Position numbers and translations under genes: made by a program. From contig HF995380.1 in assembly GCA_000432335.1 (NCBI GenBank), forward strand, positions 3,752-20,145: a DNA stretch of 16,394 bases. The letters are read 5' to 3'. This document shows, piece by piece, positions 1-7,275 of the stretch (its first letter is position 1; each line of letters begins with the position of its first letter). Under the pieces are notes generated by a model. It searched no databases and was not told the DNA's origin. It was given only the letters and a program-made list of their open reading frames with translations. The DNA is from Firmicutes bacterium CAG:646 (GTDB lineage Bacteria > Bacillota > Clostridia > Lachnospirales > Lachnospiraceae).

Positions 1-815
1 ACTTTTTCTTCCAGCATTTTTTCAATCTCAAACCGGGCGTTGCTTCCGATTTTCTTCAGCATCGTTCCCTGTTTTCCGATAATAATACCTTTATGAGAAT
101 CTCTCTCACAGATAATCGTGGCCTCAATATCCACAATCTTCTGCCCTTTTCTCTCCCGCATTTTCTCGATGGTCACTGCAATTCCGTGAGGAATTTCTTC
201 ATCCAGCGCATGCAGCGCCTTCTCACGGATGACTTCCGCTACGATCTGTCGCTGAGGCTGATCTGTCACCGTATCTTCATCATAGAACATGGGACCATAA
301 GGCAGGTACTTAAACATAGAAGTAAGGATATCCTGCGTATTGATCTCCCTGAGAGCAGATACCGGAATAATCTCTGCAAAATCATATAATTTCCGATACG
401 TATCGATCACCTGAAGAATTTCTTCTTTTTTAATGGTGTCAATTTTATTAATCACAAGGATCACCGGAAGCCGGGTTTTCTCCAACTGCTCCACGATATG
501 TTTTTCCCCGGCTCCGATATAAGTGGTAGGTTCCACCAGCCACAAGATCACGTCCACATCTTTTAAGGTCTGTTCCGCCACATTCACCATATATTCGCCC
601 AGCTTATTTTTCGCTTTGTGAATACCTGGCGTATCCAAAAATACGATCTGACCTTCCTCACAAGTATACACCGTCTGGATTTTATTTCTGGTAGTCTGCG
701 GTTTCTTGGATGTTATGGCGATCTTCTGTCCGATCAGATGATTCATTAGCGTAGATTTTCCCACGTTCGGGCGACCAATAATAGCCGCAAATCCTGATTT
801 AAAATTTTCTTTCAA
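1..815 (-). CDS. era: GTPase Era, ribosome biogenesis (C-terminus cut by window start)
   Basis: Era is an essential GTPase that binds 16S rRNA near its 3' end and acts in 30S subunit maturation. About 271 residues of a usual ~300 are visible. Seen in the translation: G1 loop GRPNVGKST (residues 14-22), a PQTTR switch region, G3 DTPG (61-64), G4 NKID (123-126), a G5-like SAL, and the start of the KH domain with its GKQG loop near the truncated end. The start is TTG at 813-815: an AAGGAG site lies just upstream, no in-frame ATG or GTG lies between it and the upstream in-frame stop, and the G1 loop then sits at the usual distance from the N-terminus. The start lies 13 nt beyond the stop codon of the M16C peptidase gene, so the two are probably co-transcribed. 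Identity is very secure; only the unusual start codon is inferred. Confidence 0.97.
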   Translation of the reverse strand, partial: MKENFKSGFAAIIGRPNVGKSTLMNHLIGQKIAITSKKPQTTRNKIQTVYTCEEGQIVFLDTPGIHKAKNKLGEYMVNVAEQTLKDVDVILWLVEPTTYIGAGEKHIVEQLEKTRLPVILVINKIDTIKKEEILQVIDTYRKLYDFAEIIPVSALREINTQDILTSMFKYLPYGPMFYDEDTVTDQPQRQIVAEVIREKALHALDEEIPHGIAVTIEKMRERKGQKIVDIEATIICERDSHKGIIIGKQGTMLKKIGSNARFEIEKMLEEK

Positions 816-828
816 ACTTTTCTCCTTT

Positions 829-3744
829 TCAACGGTTCAATGGCTCTACCGTTTTTAATATTTCTCTGTTCTTTTCCAAAGCAGACTCACTTCCCACCAC
901 ACAGATATTTTCCTGTTCCAGTACTGCCTGGATCAAATCTGCCAGCTTGCGGATAGCTTCCTGATCTGCTTCCAGAATTTCATCCCGCTCTCTCTGGAAG
1001 TCCTCTTCGTTAATCCCACTCAACCATGCCGTAAGCGCCAGTTCTCCCTGCGCACAAGGATTCATCGGCACATCCAGTTCACTGATAGTTCCGATAATAT
1101 ATTTTGTCATCTCACGCTCGTCCGCCTGAAAATTTCTCAGATATTCCGGCGTGTTTTCAAATACTTCCAGCGTCTGTTTCAGATGGGGATCCCGGTAAGA
1201 TACCAGAAAACTGTCTCCCGTCCTTCGGAAATTACTCATACAGCCGTAAGCTCCGCCTTTGACGCGGATATTGATCCACAGATAATCGTAGCTTAAGATT
1301 ACCTTCAGAATACGCAATGCGCCTGTATAAGAAAATCCCGCTTTTCTGAAGTTACCGCTCACTGCCGCATACTGCACCTGTCCCGCTGTGGAAAATCCTT
1401 CGTTTTTCTTCTCAAATCCATATCGGATTGCTCCGGTCTGCACCGGATTCTTATACAGCAGAGGAACCATCAGCGCCACCTGACTCTCAAAGCCTTCATA
1501 ACCTTCCGCATCGGTAGTTACGCTCACCATCATATTTTCACTGCAGAAAATCATGTAGATCAGCTGCTGAAGTTTCTCCTTCAGATCCTCTTTTTTCTCT
1601 TCAAAATTCTTCTCCAGATCTTCCAGAAGGCGGAAATAATCGATTCCCCCAATACGATCCTGGAAATTTGATGCCGGAGAATAATAGGAAGCCGCCCGCA
1701 GTACTGCGGTGGAATGTCCTGCCTCACCCAAAGAGGATTCCAGCCGCGCTTTCTGTCTCGCTACGATTTCATAAAGCCGTTTATCATCATCCAGTTTAGA
1801 AGTAAACAAAATCTCCCGGATCATAGAGAACACAAAATTTTCTTTGTCTTTCAGATATTTCGCCCGAATGCCAAACATCCTCTGACAATCCTCCTGATCC
1901 TCAGGACGGGCAAATACCTGCAGACCGCAGTTAATACCGCCGCTTTGTGCATTGATCTCATGGAACAGTTCTCCATAAGTATAATGTGCCGTATCTACAT
2001 AGCCCAGCACCGATTTTAAAATACCCATGTAAGAAACCAGTTCATCAGGAACACGTTTCGTATCAAATAAAAGACTCATATAAGTAATTCCATGAGTATC
2101 TACCTCATGATGAAGTACTGTTCTTCCATGAACCAGATGAGGAGTATTGTGAAGTGTTACCGTTTCTTTCCGAATGTCCGACCTCTTCAGCATAGGAATC
2201 CGGGCTTTTGCCTCCTCGGAATCTTCACTCTCCTGAAATTCTTTTAATTTTCTGGTTTTTTCCACCAGCTTTTCCAATTCTTCCCGGCTGCAGGAAGCCT
2301 TATAGGAAGCAAGCTTTTCTTCCGTCGCTTTCTCCTCTTCCATAGCCAGTCCTTTTTTCGGCACACCTAAAACCAGAGCCGTATGAGAATTATTTAACAG
2401 TGCGCTGCGGATCAACTCTTCAAAATAACCTTCCCCCGCTTTCTTCTTCAGACTCTCAAAAGCTCCCAGCCGTTCCAGATGGATAAACGGTTTTTCATCA
2501 TCATAAAGCCAGCTGTCAAACACATCGATTCCATACATCAGACCCCGGGGGAAGGACGCATAATCTGCCTCCCGGAAACGAAATTCCAGAAAATTAATTC
2601 CCGCTGCCACTGCTTTTTTGTCGATTCCCTCTGCTGCAATATTCTCCAGTGTATCTCGGATTACCTGAACAAACCGCTCTTTATCCTCTGCCTCTCCATT
2701 TTTTACGATAACAGAGAAAAATGGCTGTAAAATCCCGTCGTCATATCCGCCCTGAACGTCCTTGCCCAGACCTGCATCTAAGAGCGCCTGACGAAGAGGA
2801 GCTCCCGGAGCAGACAAAAGTACATAATCCAGTACTTCAAAGGCAGTGCAAAGCTCCACATCCAAAGTATTTCCCACTACCATATTATAGGTCAGGTAAG
2901 TATTTCCTTCCTCACTACCTCCTTCTGAAACAGGATAGTAAACGGTATGCTCCAACGGTTTCTCAAAAGGCTTCTGATACGGAATGGCAGAATCCACCTG
3001 TATCTGGTCAAACTTGCTGAGATATTCCCGGTCCATCCATTCCAGTTTTTCTTCCACATTCATATTTCCATACAGATAAATGTAACTGTTGGAGGGATGA
3101 TAATACCGACTGTGGAAAGCCAGAAAATCCTCATACGTCAGATCAGGAATCTTTCTGGGATCTCCGCCGGACTCTACCCCATACGGAGTGTCCGGAAACA
3201 GCACGTCAAAAATCTCTCTCTGAAGAATCTCATCCGGGGAGGAAAAAGCCCCTTTCATCTCGTTATACACCACGCCGTTATATTTGAGAGGCGCATCCAA
3301 ATCTTCCAGCTGATAATTCCAGCCTTCCTGACGGAAAATCTCTTCTTTTTCATAAATATTCGGATAAAATACAGCATCCAGATATACATGCATCAGGTTC
3401 TGAAAATCCTGATCGTTGCAGCTTGCCACCGGATACATGGTTTTATCGGGATAAGTCATAGCATTCAAAAATGTATTCAAAGATCCCTTCACCAGTTCCA
3501 CAAAAGGATCTTTCAACGGAAACTGCCGGGAACCACATAAAACACTGTGTTCCAAAATATGCGCCACACCGGTACTGTCCGCCGGCGGCGTACGAAAAGC
3601 AATATTAAATACTTTGTTGTCATCATCATTTTCCAGAATCATAATCCGGGCGCCGCTCTTTTTATGGCGCAAAAGATATCCATCTGCATGGATATCCTCA
3701 ATCCTCTGGTGTTGTACTATCTCATAAGCCCTGCTTTCTTTCAT
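829..3744 (-). CDS. M16C family zinc metallopeptidase (PreP/Cym1-like, insulinase superfamily)
   Basis: A 971-aa protein of the clamshell peptidase type that in mitochondria and plastids (PreP/Cym1) degrades free presequences and other peptides. The inverted zinc motif HxxEH is at residues 62-66 (HILEH). The third ligand is probably E162 in YNEMKG, about 100 residues downstream, which is the spacing known for PreP. Length is normal for M16C, which carries both halves in one chain. No signal peptide is visible, so cytosolic peptide turnover is the likely role. The ATG at 3744 follows a GGGAGGTG ribosome binding site. It lies 38 nt after the SseB-family gene and 13 nt before era, suggesting one transcription unit. 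Substrates in bacteria are not established. Family assignment is secure; the physiological role is inferred. Confidence 0.93.
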   Translation of the reverse strand: MKESRAYEIVQHQRIEDIHADGYLLRHKKSGARIMILENDDDNKVFNIAFRTPPADSTGVAHILEHSVLCGSRQFPLKDPFVELVKGSLNTFLNAMTYPDKTMYPVASCNDQDFQNLMHVYLDAVFYPNIYEKEEIFRQEGWNYQLEDLDAPLKYNGVVYNEMKGAFSSPDEILQREIFDVLFPDTPYGVESGGDPRKIPDLTYEDFLAFHSRYYHPSNSYIYLYGNMNVEEKLEWMDREYLSKFDQIQVDSAIPYQKPFEKPLEHTVYYPVSEGGSEEGNTYLTYNMVVGNTLDVELCTAFEVLDYVLLSAPGAPLRQALLDAGLGKDVQGGYDDGILQPFFSVIVKNGEAEDKERFVQVIRDTLENIAAEGIDKKAVAAGINFLEFRFREADYASFPRGLMYGIDVFDSWLYDDEKPFIHLERLGAFESLKKKAGEGYFEELIRSALLNNSHTALVLGVPKKGLAMEEEKATEEKLASYKASCSREELEKLVEKTRKLKEFQESEDSEEAKARIPMLKRSDIRKETVTLHNTPHLVHGRTVLHHEVDTHGITYMSLLFDTKRVPDELVSYMGILKSVLGYVDTAHYTYGELFHEINAQSGGINCGLQVFARPEDQEDCQRMFGIRAKYLKDKENFVFSMIREILFTSKLDDDKRLYEIVARQKARLESSLGEAGHSTAVLRAASYYSPASNFQDRIGGIDYFRLLEDLEKNFEEKKEDLKEKLQQLIYMIFCSENMMVSVTTDAEGYEGFESQVALMVPLLYKNPVQTGAIRYGFEKKNEGFSTAGQVQYAAVSGNFRKAGFSYTGALRILKVILSYDYLWINIRVKGGAYGCMSNFRRTGDSFLVSYRDPHLKQTLEVFENTPEYLRNFQADEREMTKYIIGTISELDVPMNPCAQGELALTAWLSGINEEDFQRERDEILEADQEAIRKLADLIQAVLEQENICVVGSESALEKNREILKTVEPLNR

Positions 3745-3782
3745 CAGTCAAACACACCTCCCATTATCATTTCATGATGCCT

Positions 3783-4583
3783 TTATTTTTGTTCTGATTT
3801 TCCGTAATATTTCGTCAGAATCTCCATCTGTTCTTTTTTCATGATCAGATTAATGCTCTCCGGGTTCAACACATACCCTTCTACATCCTTAATCATATAT
3901 CCCGGAAGCTGTTCAAACTTCACCTGTAACAAACGATGCTTCTGATCTTTTCCACGATAATGTTTCAGCAATTCACCGGTATCGGAAAAAATCGGCTGGA
4001 ACTTCTCGCCCTTTTTATTCTGTACATAAAGCAGTCGGATATTTCCCGGACCATCCTTCTCTTCCTGTACCTCCACCGGCATCAGATACGTGGATTTCAC
4101 CAGATTTACCGACATCTCTTCTTCCAGCTCTTTTAACGCCTCTTTATCCGGCTCTACCCCCGGCTTTCTCAGTTCCTGAAGGAAATAAATCGCAGAAAGC
4201 TGTAACTGCGGATTCAAAATAGGGCGCTGCTTTTCAGGAAGCTTATTATAATCCGGCATCTTCACCACCTGCGTCAGCTCCAGCTTATACTGATTGTCTC
4301 CATCCTGAAATACAATCTCATTGATTCCCATCGAAAAAAGATTCATATAAAACATCGGCGCCTCTGCTCTTTTCACCTTCACGCCCATAAGCAGAATCTT
4401 CTTCTCCGTATAGCTTTTCGCAAATTCCTGTACTTTATCCTGATCTGTAAAAATCCACACCTGATCGTTATACGTCTCTTCATCACAGGTGGCAAATGGC
4501 ATTCTCGTCACCGATGAATACACGACAAACATTTCTTCCAAATTCTGTAACTTTTTAATAATAAATACCTTATCTACTGTCAT
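3783..4583 (-). CDS. SseB-family protein
   Basis: A soluble 266-aa protein with no signal peptide. Its C-terminal half (from about residue 170) has the feel of the SseB N-terminal domain: a strand before KKGEKFQPIFSD, then a helix (GELLKHYRG), and later the conserved GYVLNPESINL segment. The N-terminal half has a similar VWIFTDQDKVQEF stretch, so the protein may hold two related domains. The family is widespread in Firmicutes; its function is not known, and any link to the Salmonella secretion-named SseB is in name only. I chose ATG 4583 over the longer reading from 4667, because the extra 28 residues look like translated leader and the likely promoter (4650-4678) overlaps them. AAAGGA and GAGGGG lie just upstream. 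First gene of the probable unit with the M16C peptidase and era. Confidence 0.75.
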   Translation of the reverse strand: MTVDKVFIIKKLQNLEEMFVVYSSVTRMPFATCDEETYNDQVWIFTDQDKVQEFAKSYTEKKILLMGVKVKRAEAPMFYMNLFSMGINEIVFQDGDNQYKLELTQVVKMPDYNKLPEKQRPILNPQLQLSAIYFLQELRKPGVEPDKEALKELEEEMSVNLVKSTYLMPVEVQEEKDGPGNIRLLYVQNKKGEKFQPIFSDTGELLKHYRGKDQKHRLLQVKFEQLPGYMIKDVEGYVLNPESINLIMKKEQMEILTKYYGKSEQK

Positions 4584-4649
4584 ACCCCTCGCAATTCCTT
4601 TCGTATGGGGGCTTTCTTTATCTGCCCCGCTTATTCTGCTTTGCATTCC

Positions 4650-4678
4650 AGTATAACATAAAACCACTGCGGAAACAA
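4650..4678 (-). promoter_or_regulatory. Probable sigma-A promoter for the SseB-family / M16C / era unit
   Basis: Read on the minus strand: -35 TTGTTT (4673-4678), 17-nt spacer, -10 TATACT (4650-4655) preceded by TG at the extended -10 position. The 5' leader of about 60 nt holds a small GC hairpin (4608-4612 pairing with 4624-4628, GGGGC/GCCCC) without a following T-run, so it is not a terminator. Prediction from sequence only. Confidence 0.6.
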
Positions 4679-4698
4679 CAAAAGAGACAGATAGATTT

Positions 4699-4726
4699 TT
4701 GACTCTTTTCCGTAAAATATTACATT
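4699..4726 (+). promoter_or_regulatory. Weak candidate promoter region for fucU
   Basis: TTGACT (4699-4704) is a fair -35, but only a poor -10 (TACATT, 4721-4726, 16-nt spacer) follows. A better -10-like TAAAAT at 4713-4718 lacks a -35. A weak core promoter would suit an activator-dependent sugar gene, but this is a guess. The region lies about 25 nt upstream of the divergent SseB-gene promoter's -35. Confidence 0.3.
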
Positions 4727-4787
4727 GCAGTCCTACGCTTTTTGAATTATTATGAAAGTATATTTTATTACGAAAGGAGTACTACCT

Positions 4788-5228
4788 ATGTTAAAAGGAA
4801 TCCCTAAAATCTTATCTCCTGAATTATTAAAAGTGCTTTGTGAAATGGGTCACAGCGACCGCCTTGTGATCTCTGATGGAAATTTCCCTGCAGAATCTAT
4901 GGGAAAAAATGCGATTGTCCTTCGCTGTGACGGACATGGCGTACCGGAAATTCTGGATGCGATCCTTCAGGTATTTCCACTGGACACTTATGTGGAACAT
5001 CCTGTAAATCTCATGGAAGTTATGCCGGGAGATAACGTGGAAACCCCGATCTGGGACACTTACAAAGAAATTGTTGCCAAATATGATGACCGCGGCGCAA
5101 ATGCCATTGGCAACATCGAAAGATTTGCTTTCTATGAGGAATCAAAAACTGCTTACGCAATCATTGCCACCAGCGAAAAAGCCTTATACGCCAATATCAT
5201 GCTGCAAAAAGGTGTCGTGGTGGACTAA
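4788..5228 (+). CDS. fucU: L-fucose mutarotase (RbsD/FucU family)
   Basis: A 146-aa RbsD/FucU protein that interconverts the alpha and beta anomers of L-fucose, supplying the form used by fucose isomerase. Seen: the family N-terminus ISPELL-like block (ILSPELLKVL), MGH with the conserved H22, SD at 29-30, FPAESMG, and the late block ERFAFYE (111-117) with its conserved tyrosine. These match E. coli FucU closely and are more FucU-like than RbsD-like. Length is normal (E. coli about 140). The start at 4788 follows AAGGAG (4774-4779); an in-frame ATG at 4752 lacks a good site. It is a single-gene unit here, separated from fucI by the gdpD-type operon, and ends at the repeat-bearing terminator hairpin at 5245-5402. 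The fucI gene nearby supports fucose as the substrate. Confidence 0.9.
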   Translation: MLKGIPKILSPELLKVLCEMGHSDRLVISDGNFPAESMGKNAIVLRCDGHGVPEILDAILQVFPLDTYVEHPVNLMEVMPGDNVETPIWDTYKEIVAKYDDRGANAIGNIERFAFYEESKTAYAIIATSEKALYANIMLQKGVVVD

Positions 5229-5244
5229 ACGTTACACGAAATGG

Positions 5245-5402
5245 AAAAAGAGCGATCCCATAAACTGCATTCCCGGAATATTTATCCATTTTATGCTCAG
5301 TCTGCGCTCACTTTGAGCCTGAAGTCTCAAAGATGTGCTCGACAAATTCGCTAAAAATGGATAAATATTCCGGACAAGTAATTCTATACGACCGCTCCTT
5401 TT
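5245..5402. terminator. Long bidirectional terminator-like hairpin carrying a repeat core
   Basis: Outer stem GAGCG (5250-5254) pairs with CGCTC (5393-5397). T-rich tracts follow on both strands: TTTT at 5399-5402 on plus, five As at 5245-5249 giving TTTTT on minus. Inside, a stem of about 20 bp (about 5274-5292 with 5353-5372, including GAATATTTAT/ATAAATATTC) encloses the 55-nt core shared with 10144-10198. It lies between convergent genes (fucU, plus; zinc-ribbon gene, minus) and could end transcription from both. At ~148 nt it is far longer than an ordinary intrinsic terminator. Confidence 0.7.
5296..5350 (+). repeat. 55-nt repeat core, copy 1
   Basis: Identical over all 55 nt to the reverse complement of 10144-10198. 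It begins CTCAGTCTGCG and ends GACAAATTCG. It contains its own hairpin: CTTTGAG (5311-5317), loop CCTGAAGT, CTCAAAG (5326-5332), with a possible outer GCGC/GTGC helix. No transposase or reading frame is associated. I do not recognise it as a named family. Confidence 0.9.
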
Positions 5403-5425
5403 CATCTTTTCAACCAAAACAGGGA

Positions 5426-5617
5426 TTATTCTTCCCGTTTTGTCGGCATAGGAATAGGCTCCTGTGCTTTCAGCACATATCCGCAATCACAAGTTACGTC
5501 CTCTACGATCCGTCCTCTGGAAGTATAATATTCCAGAACCTTTCCGCACTGAGGACAATCCATTTCCTCCAGCACCCATGTTTTCGCATTGCCTTCACAT
5601 CCATCAAATACTGCCAT
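5426..5617 (-). CDS. Small zinc-ribbon-like protein, 63 aa
   Basis: Function not known. The protein is short and soluble, with CPQCG (C21, C24) followed about 20 residues later by TCDCG (C43, C45). This resembles a small zinc ribbon, but the second knuckle is CxC rather than CxxC; C7 is a further cysteine. The end is rich in proline and charge. A full AAAGGAGG ribosome binding site 5-8 nt upstream of ATG 5617 and a gap of only 15 nt to the phosphodiesterase gene make it a real, probably well-translated, last gene of that operon. Transcription would end at the hairpin 5245-5402. The coding call is firm; metal binding is inferred from the cysteines. Confidence 0.8.
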   Translation of the reverse strand: MAVFDGCEGNAKTWVLEEMDCPQCGKVLEYYTSRGRIVEDVTCDCGYVLKAQEPIPMPTKREE

Positions 5618-5632
5618 AAGAAAAACCTCCTT

Positions 5633-6361
5633 TTATAATTTATTTTTTGTTTTCAGCTCTTTCGCTTTATCTGGATAGTTGGTAAAAATACCATCCACCT
5701 TCCATTCTGCCATCCGCTCCATATCTGTCTTCTTATTGACGGTCCATACATTGACCCCGATTCCTTTTCGATGGCAGTCTTCCACTTGATTCTCTGTCAG
5801 ATAAGATTTGTCCGGGTGGTAATATTCCACCTGATATTCTTTGGCAAATGCTCCCATATTATCCACCCGAGTCTCAGAAAGAAATCCCATGGGAATCTCT
5901 GGTATCATCCGCTTACATTTTGTCACGGAAACCAGATTAAATGAAGAGAAAATTACACGATCTTCCATTCCCAGCTCCCGTACCATATCAATCACTTTCT
6001 CTTCCAGATTTTCATAATAGTACACACTGTTTTTTAATTCTATATTTGTGAGAAGTCCCGTATCTTTCACCCATTCCAGATATTCCTGCAGCGTAGGAAT
6101 CCGCTGAAAGTCATACATTCCCGGAAACTTTCCGCAGCAGTCAAACGCACACAACTCCTCGTACGTATAGTCCCGCAAATTTCCCTTTCCGTTTGTTGTC
6201 CGGTCTATGGTTTCGTCATGCATGATCACGATCACACCATCTTTTGTAAGCTGAACATCCAGCTCTATGCCATCGCATCCCACTTCTGCCGCTTTTCGAA
6301 ATGCCAGCATGGTGTTCTCAGGATATAAGCCGCTGAAACCTCTGTGCGCAAAGATTATCAT
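5633..6361 (-). CDS. Glycerophosphodiester phosphodiesterase (GDPD, UgpQ-type)
   Basis: A 242-aa cytosolic GDPD-fold enzyme expected to hydrolyse glycerophosphodiesters to glycerol-3-phosphate plus the alcohol. Seen in order: HRG at 6-8, PENT at 14-17, the metal-binding pair E33 and D35 in GIELDVQLTKDG, catalytic-type H48-D49, a conserved ELK after strand four, and the closing VNVWTVNK and GIFTNYPD blocks. No signal peptide or membrane segment, so it is like UgpQ rather than periplasmic GlpQ. The start follows an AGAAGGGA site. It sits 27 nt after the 142-aa gene and 15 nt before the zinc-ribbon gene; operon promoter probably 6881-6909. Substrate cannot be told from sequence. Confidence 0.92.
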   Translation of the reverse strand: MIIFAHRGFSGLYPENTMLAFRKAAEVGCDGIELDVQLTKDGVIVIMHDETIDRTTNGKGNLRDYTYEELCAFDCCGKFPGMYDFQRIPTLQEYLEWVKDTGLLTNIELKNSVYYYENLEEKVIDMVRELGMEDRVIFSSFNLVSVTKCKRMIPEIPMGFLSETRVDNMGAFAKEYQVEYYHPDKSYLTENQVEDCHRKGIGVNVWTVNKKTDMERMAEWKVDGIFTNYPDKAKELKTKNKL

Positions 6362-6388
6362 AATCTTTTTCCCTTCTTTCTGCCTCTC

Positions 6389-6817
6389 TTACTTTTCTTT
6401 CTTTGGTGTAAAAATCACATATTCCTGTTTATAATTTCCCCAGATTGTACAAAGTTCTCCGGTAAAATAAAAAGTAAAAAATAAAAGTTCCCTGTCATTC
6501 AAAATGGTAGCTATGGACAATATTTCTTCATCCAAAGGAATCGCCACATCATCTGCTTTCATATCCAACTTCTTCAGATATTCCTGCTGCCTGGGACTTA
6601 GCATCTCCAAAACCATTTCCTGAGACTCCTTCTCTAAAAAAGGATAATAGCAGTCCACAAAAGAATTTTCCGGTCCATTCTTTTCCCACAACTGCCGGAT
6701 ATACTTTTCTGCTGATCTTGAACTCAGGTAACGGCTCTCCCAGGTATATTCCGCCATGCCGTTCTGTATCTTTTCAAAATAAATACCGCCCTTTGCAAGC
6801 AATGCTTCCTTTGTCAT
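6389..6817 (-). CDS. Uncharacterised 142-aa protein
   Basis: I do not recognise a family. The protein is acidic-to-neutral and soluble, with no signal peptide and no clear motif. It looks mainly helical in the first two thirds, with an aromatic-rich strand-like C-terminal part (LLFFTFYFTGEL, then KQEYVIFTPKK). The ATG at 6817 follows a GGGGGTG site with suitable spacing, and a good promoter lies at 6881-6909. It is first in a three-gene unit with the GDPD enzyme and the zinc-ribbon protein. Context gives no firm clue to function. Confidence 0.8.
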   Translation of the reverse strand: MTKEALLAKGGIYFEKIQNGMAEYTWESRYLSSRSAEKYIRQLWEKNGPENSFVDCYYPFLEKESQEMVLEMLSPRQQEYLKKLDMKADDVAIPLDEEILSIATILNDRELLFFTFYFTGELCTIWGNYKQEYVIFTPKKEK

Positions 6818-6880
6818 CTGCTTTTCACCCCCGAAGCCTCTTTCTGCTTACCTTCCATCGGCAAGCTTGTGTATGAAGCT

Positions 6881-6909
6881 ATTTTATCACAAAGCAAAAA
6901 GCTTTACAA
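6881..6909 (-). promoter_or_regulatory. Probable sigma-A promoter of the 142-aa / GDPD / zinc-ribbon operon
   Basis: Read on the minus strand: -35 TTGTAA (6904-6909), 17-nt spacer, -10 TAAAAT (6881-6886, 5 of 6 consensus). The leader to ATG 6817 is about 55 nt. Prediction from sequence only. Confidence 0.6.
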
Positions 6910-7006
6910 TCAAAGTTCATCAAAAATACGCACTTTTCATGGTAACAATAGAATTGACTGTTTAATGGAGAAACTGCCATATGATACTATGTATACTTTT
7001 TTGATG

Positions 7007-7154
7007 TTTTGAAAAAGTGTCACTAGTTTTTGCGCCAAAAAGTGGTGACATTTTTTCAAAAAGTATTATTTCATATTATTTTTCAGCAAAAACCCACTAT
7101 TTTTCAAGCAATTTGTTGCAAAAGCAACATAAAAATAGTGACATTTTTTCAAAA
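7007..7154. repeat. AT-rich hairpin cluster with three copies of a 17-bp motif
   Basis: The motif TTTTGAAAAAATGTCAC occurs at 7007-7023 (plus, one mismatch) and, exactly, on the minus strand at 7045-7061 and 7138-7154. The first two face each other and form a 55-nt hairpin, with further TTTTT/AAAAA pairing inside. The second and third are direct repeats 93 bp apart, and similarity continues into the bases beyond them. Between them lies a second hairpin, CACTATTTTT (7095-7104) with AAAAATAGTG (7131-7140), holding an inner TGTTGC/GCAACA stem. This fills the otherwise gene-free stretch 6910-7220. No convincing coding region is seen. Function unknown. Confidence 0.75.
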
Positions 7155-7220
7155 AAGCTATTTTAGTATTATTCCAAGAAAAGAGAGGGATAAATTATTG
7201 CAACATTTTCCCATTTTTAT

Positions 7221-7262
7221 AAAAAGGAACCCATATTTTTCAAAAAACATGGGTTCCTTTTT
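7221..7262. terminator. Bidirectional intrinsic terminator after fucI
   Basis: Perfect 14-bp stem: AAAAAGGAACCCAT (7221-7234) with ATGGGTTCCTTTTT (7249-7262), 14-nt AT-rich loop. On the minus strand it lies 13 nt after the fucI stop and ends in TTTTTAT. On plus it is followed by TTTTTCATTTATTT, so it would also stop transcription entering from the left. Confidence 0.88.
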
Positions 7263-7275
7263 CATTTATTTCATT

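Noticed and set aside
4584..4650. Riboswitch or attenuator in the leader of the SseB-family gene
   Set aside because: Only a 5-bp GC hairpin without a T-run or competing structure is visible; the leader is too short for a known riboswitch class.
5232..5486. An 84-aa minus-strand frame and a 101-aa plus-strand frame over the intergenic hairpin
   Set aside because: They overlap the terminator-like repeat and the end of the zinc-ribbon gene, and no ribosome binding site supports them.
7007..7154. CRISPR-like array
   Set aside because: Only three motif copies, in mixed orientation, with unequal spacing and no spacer-like units or cas genes.
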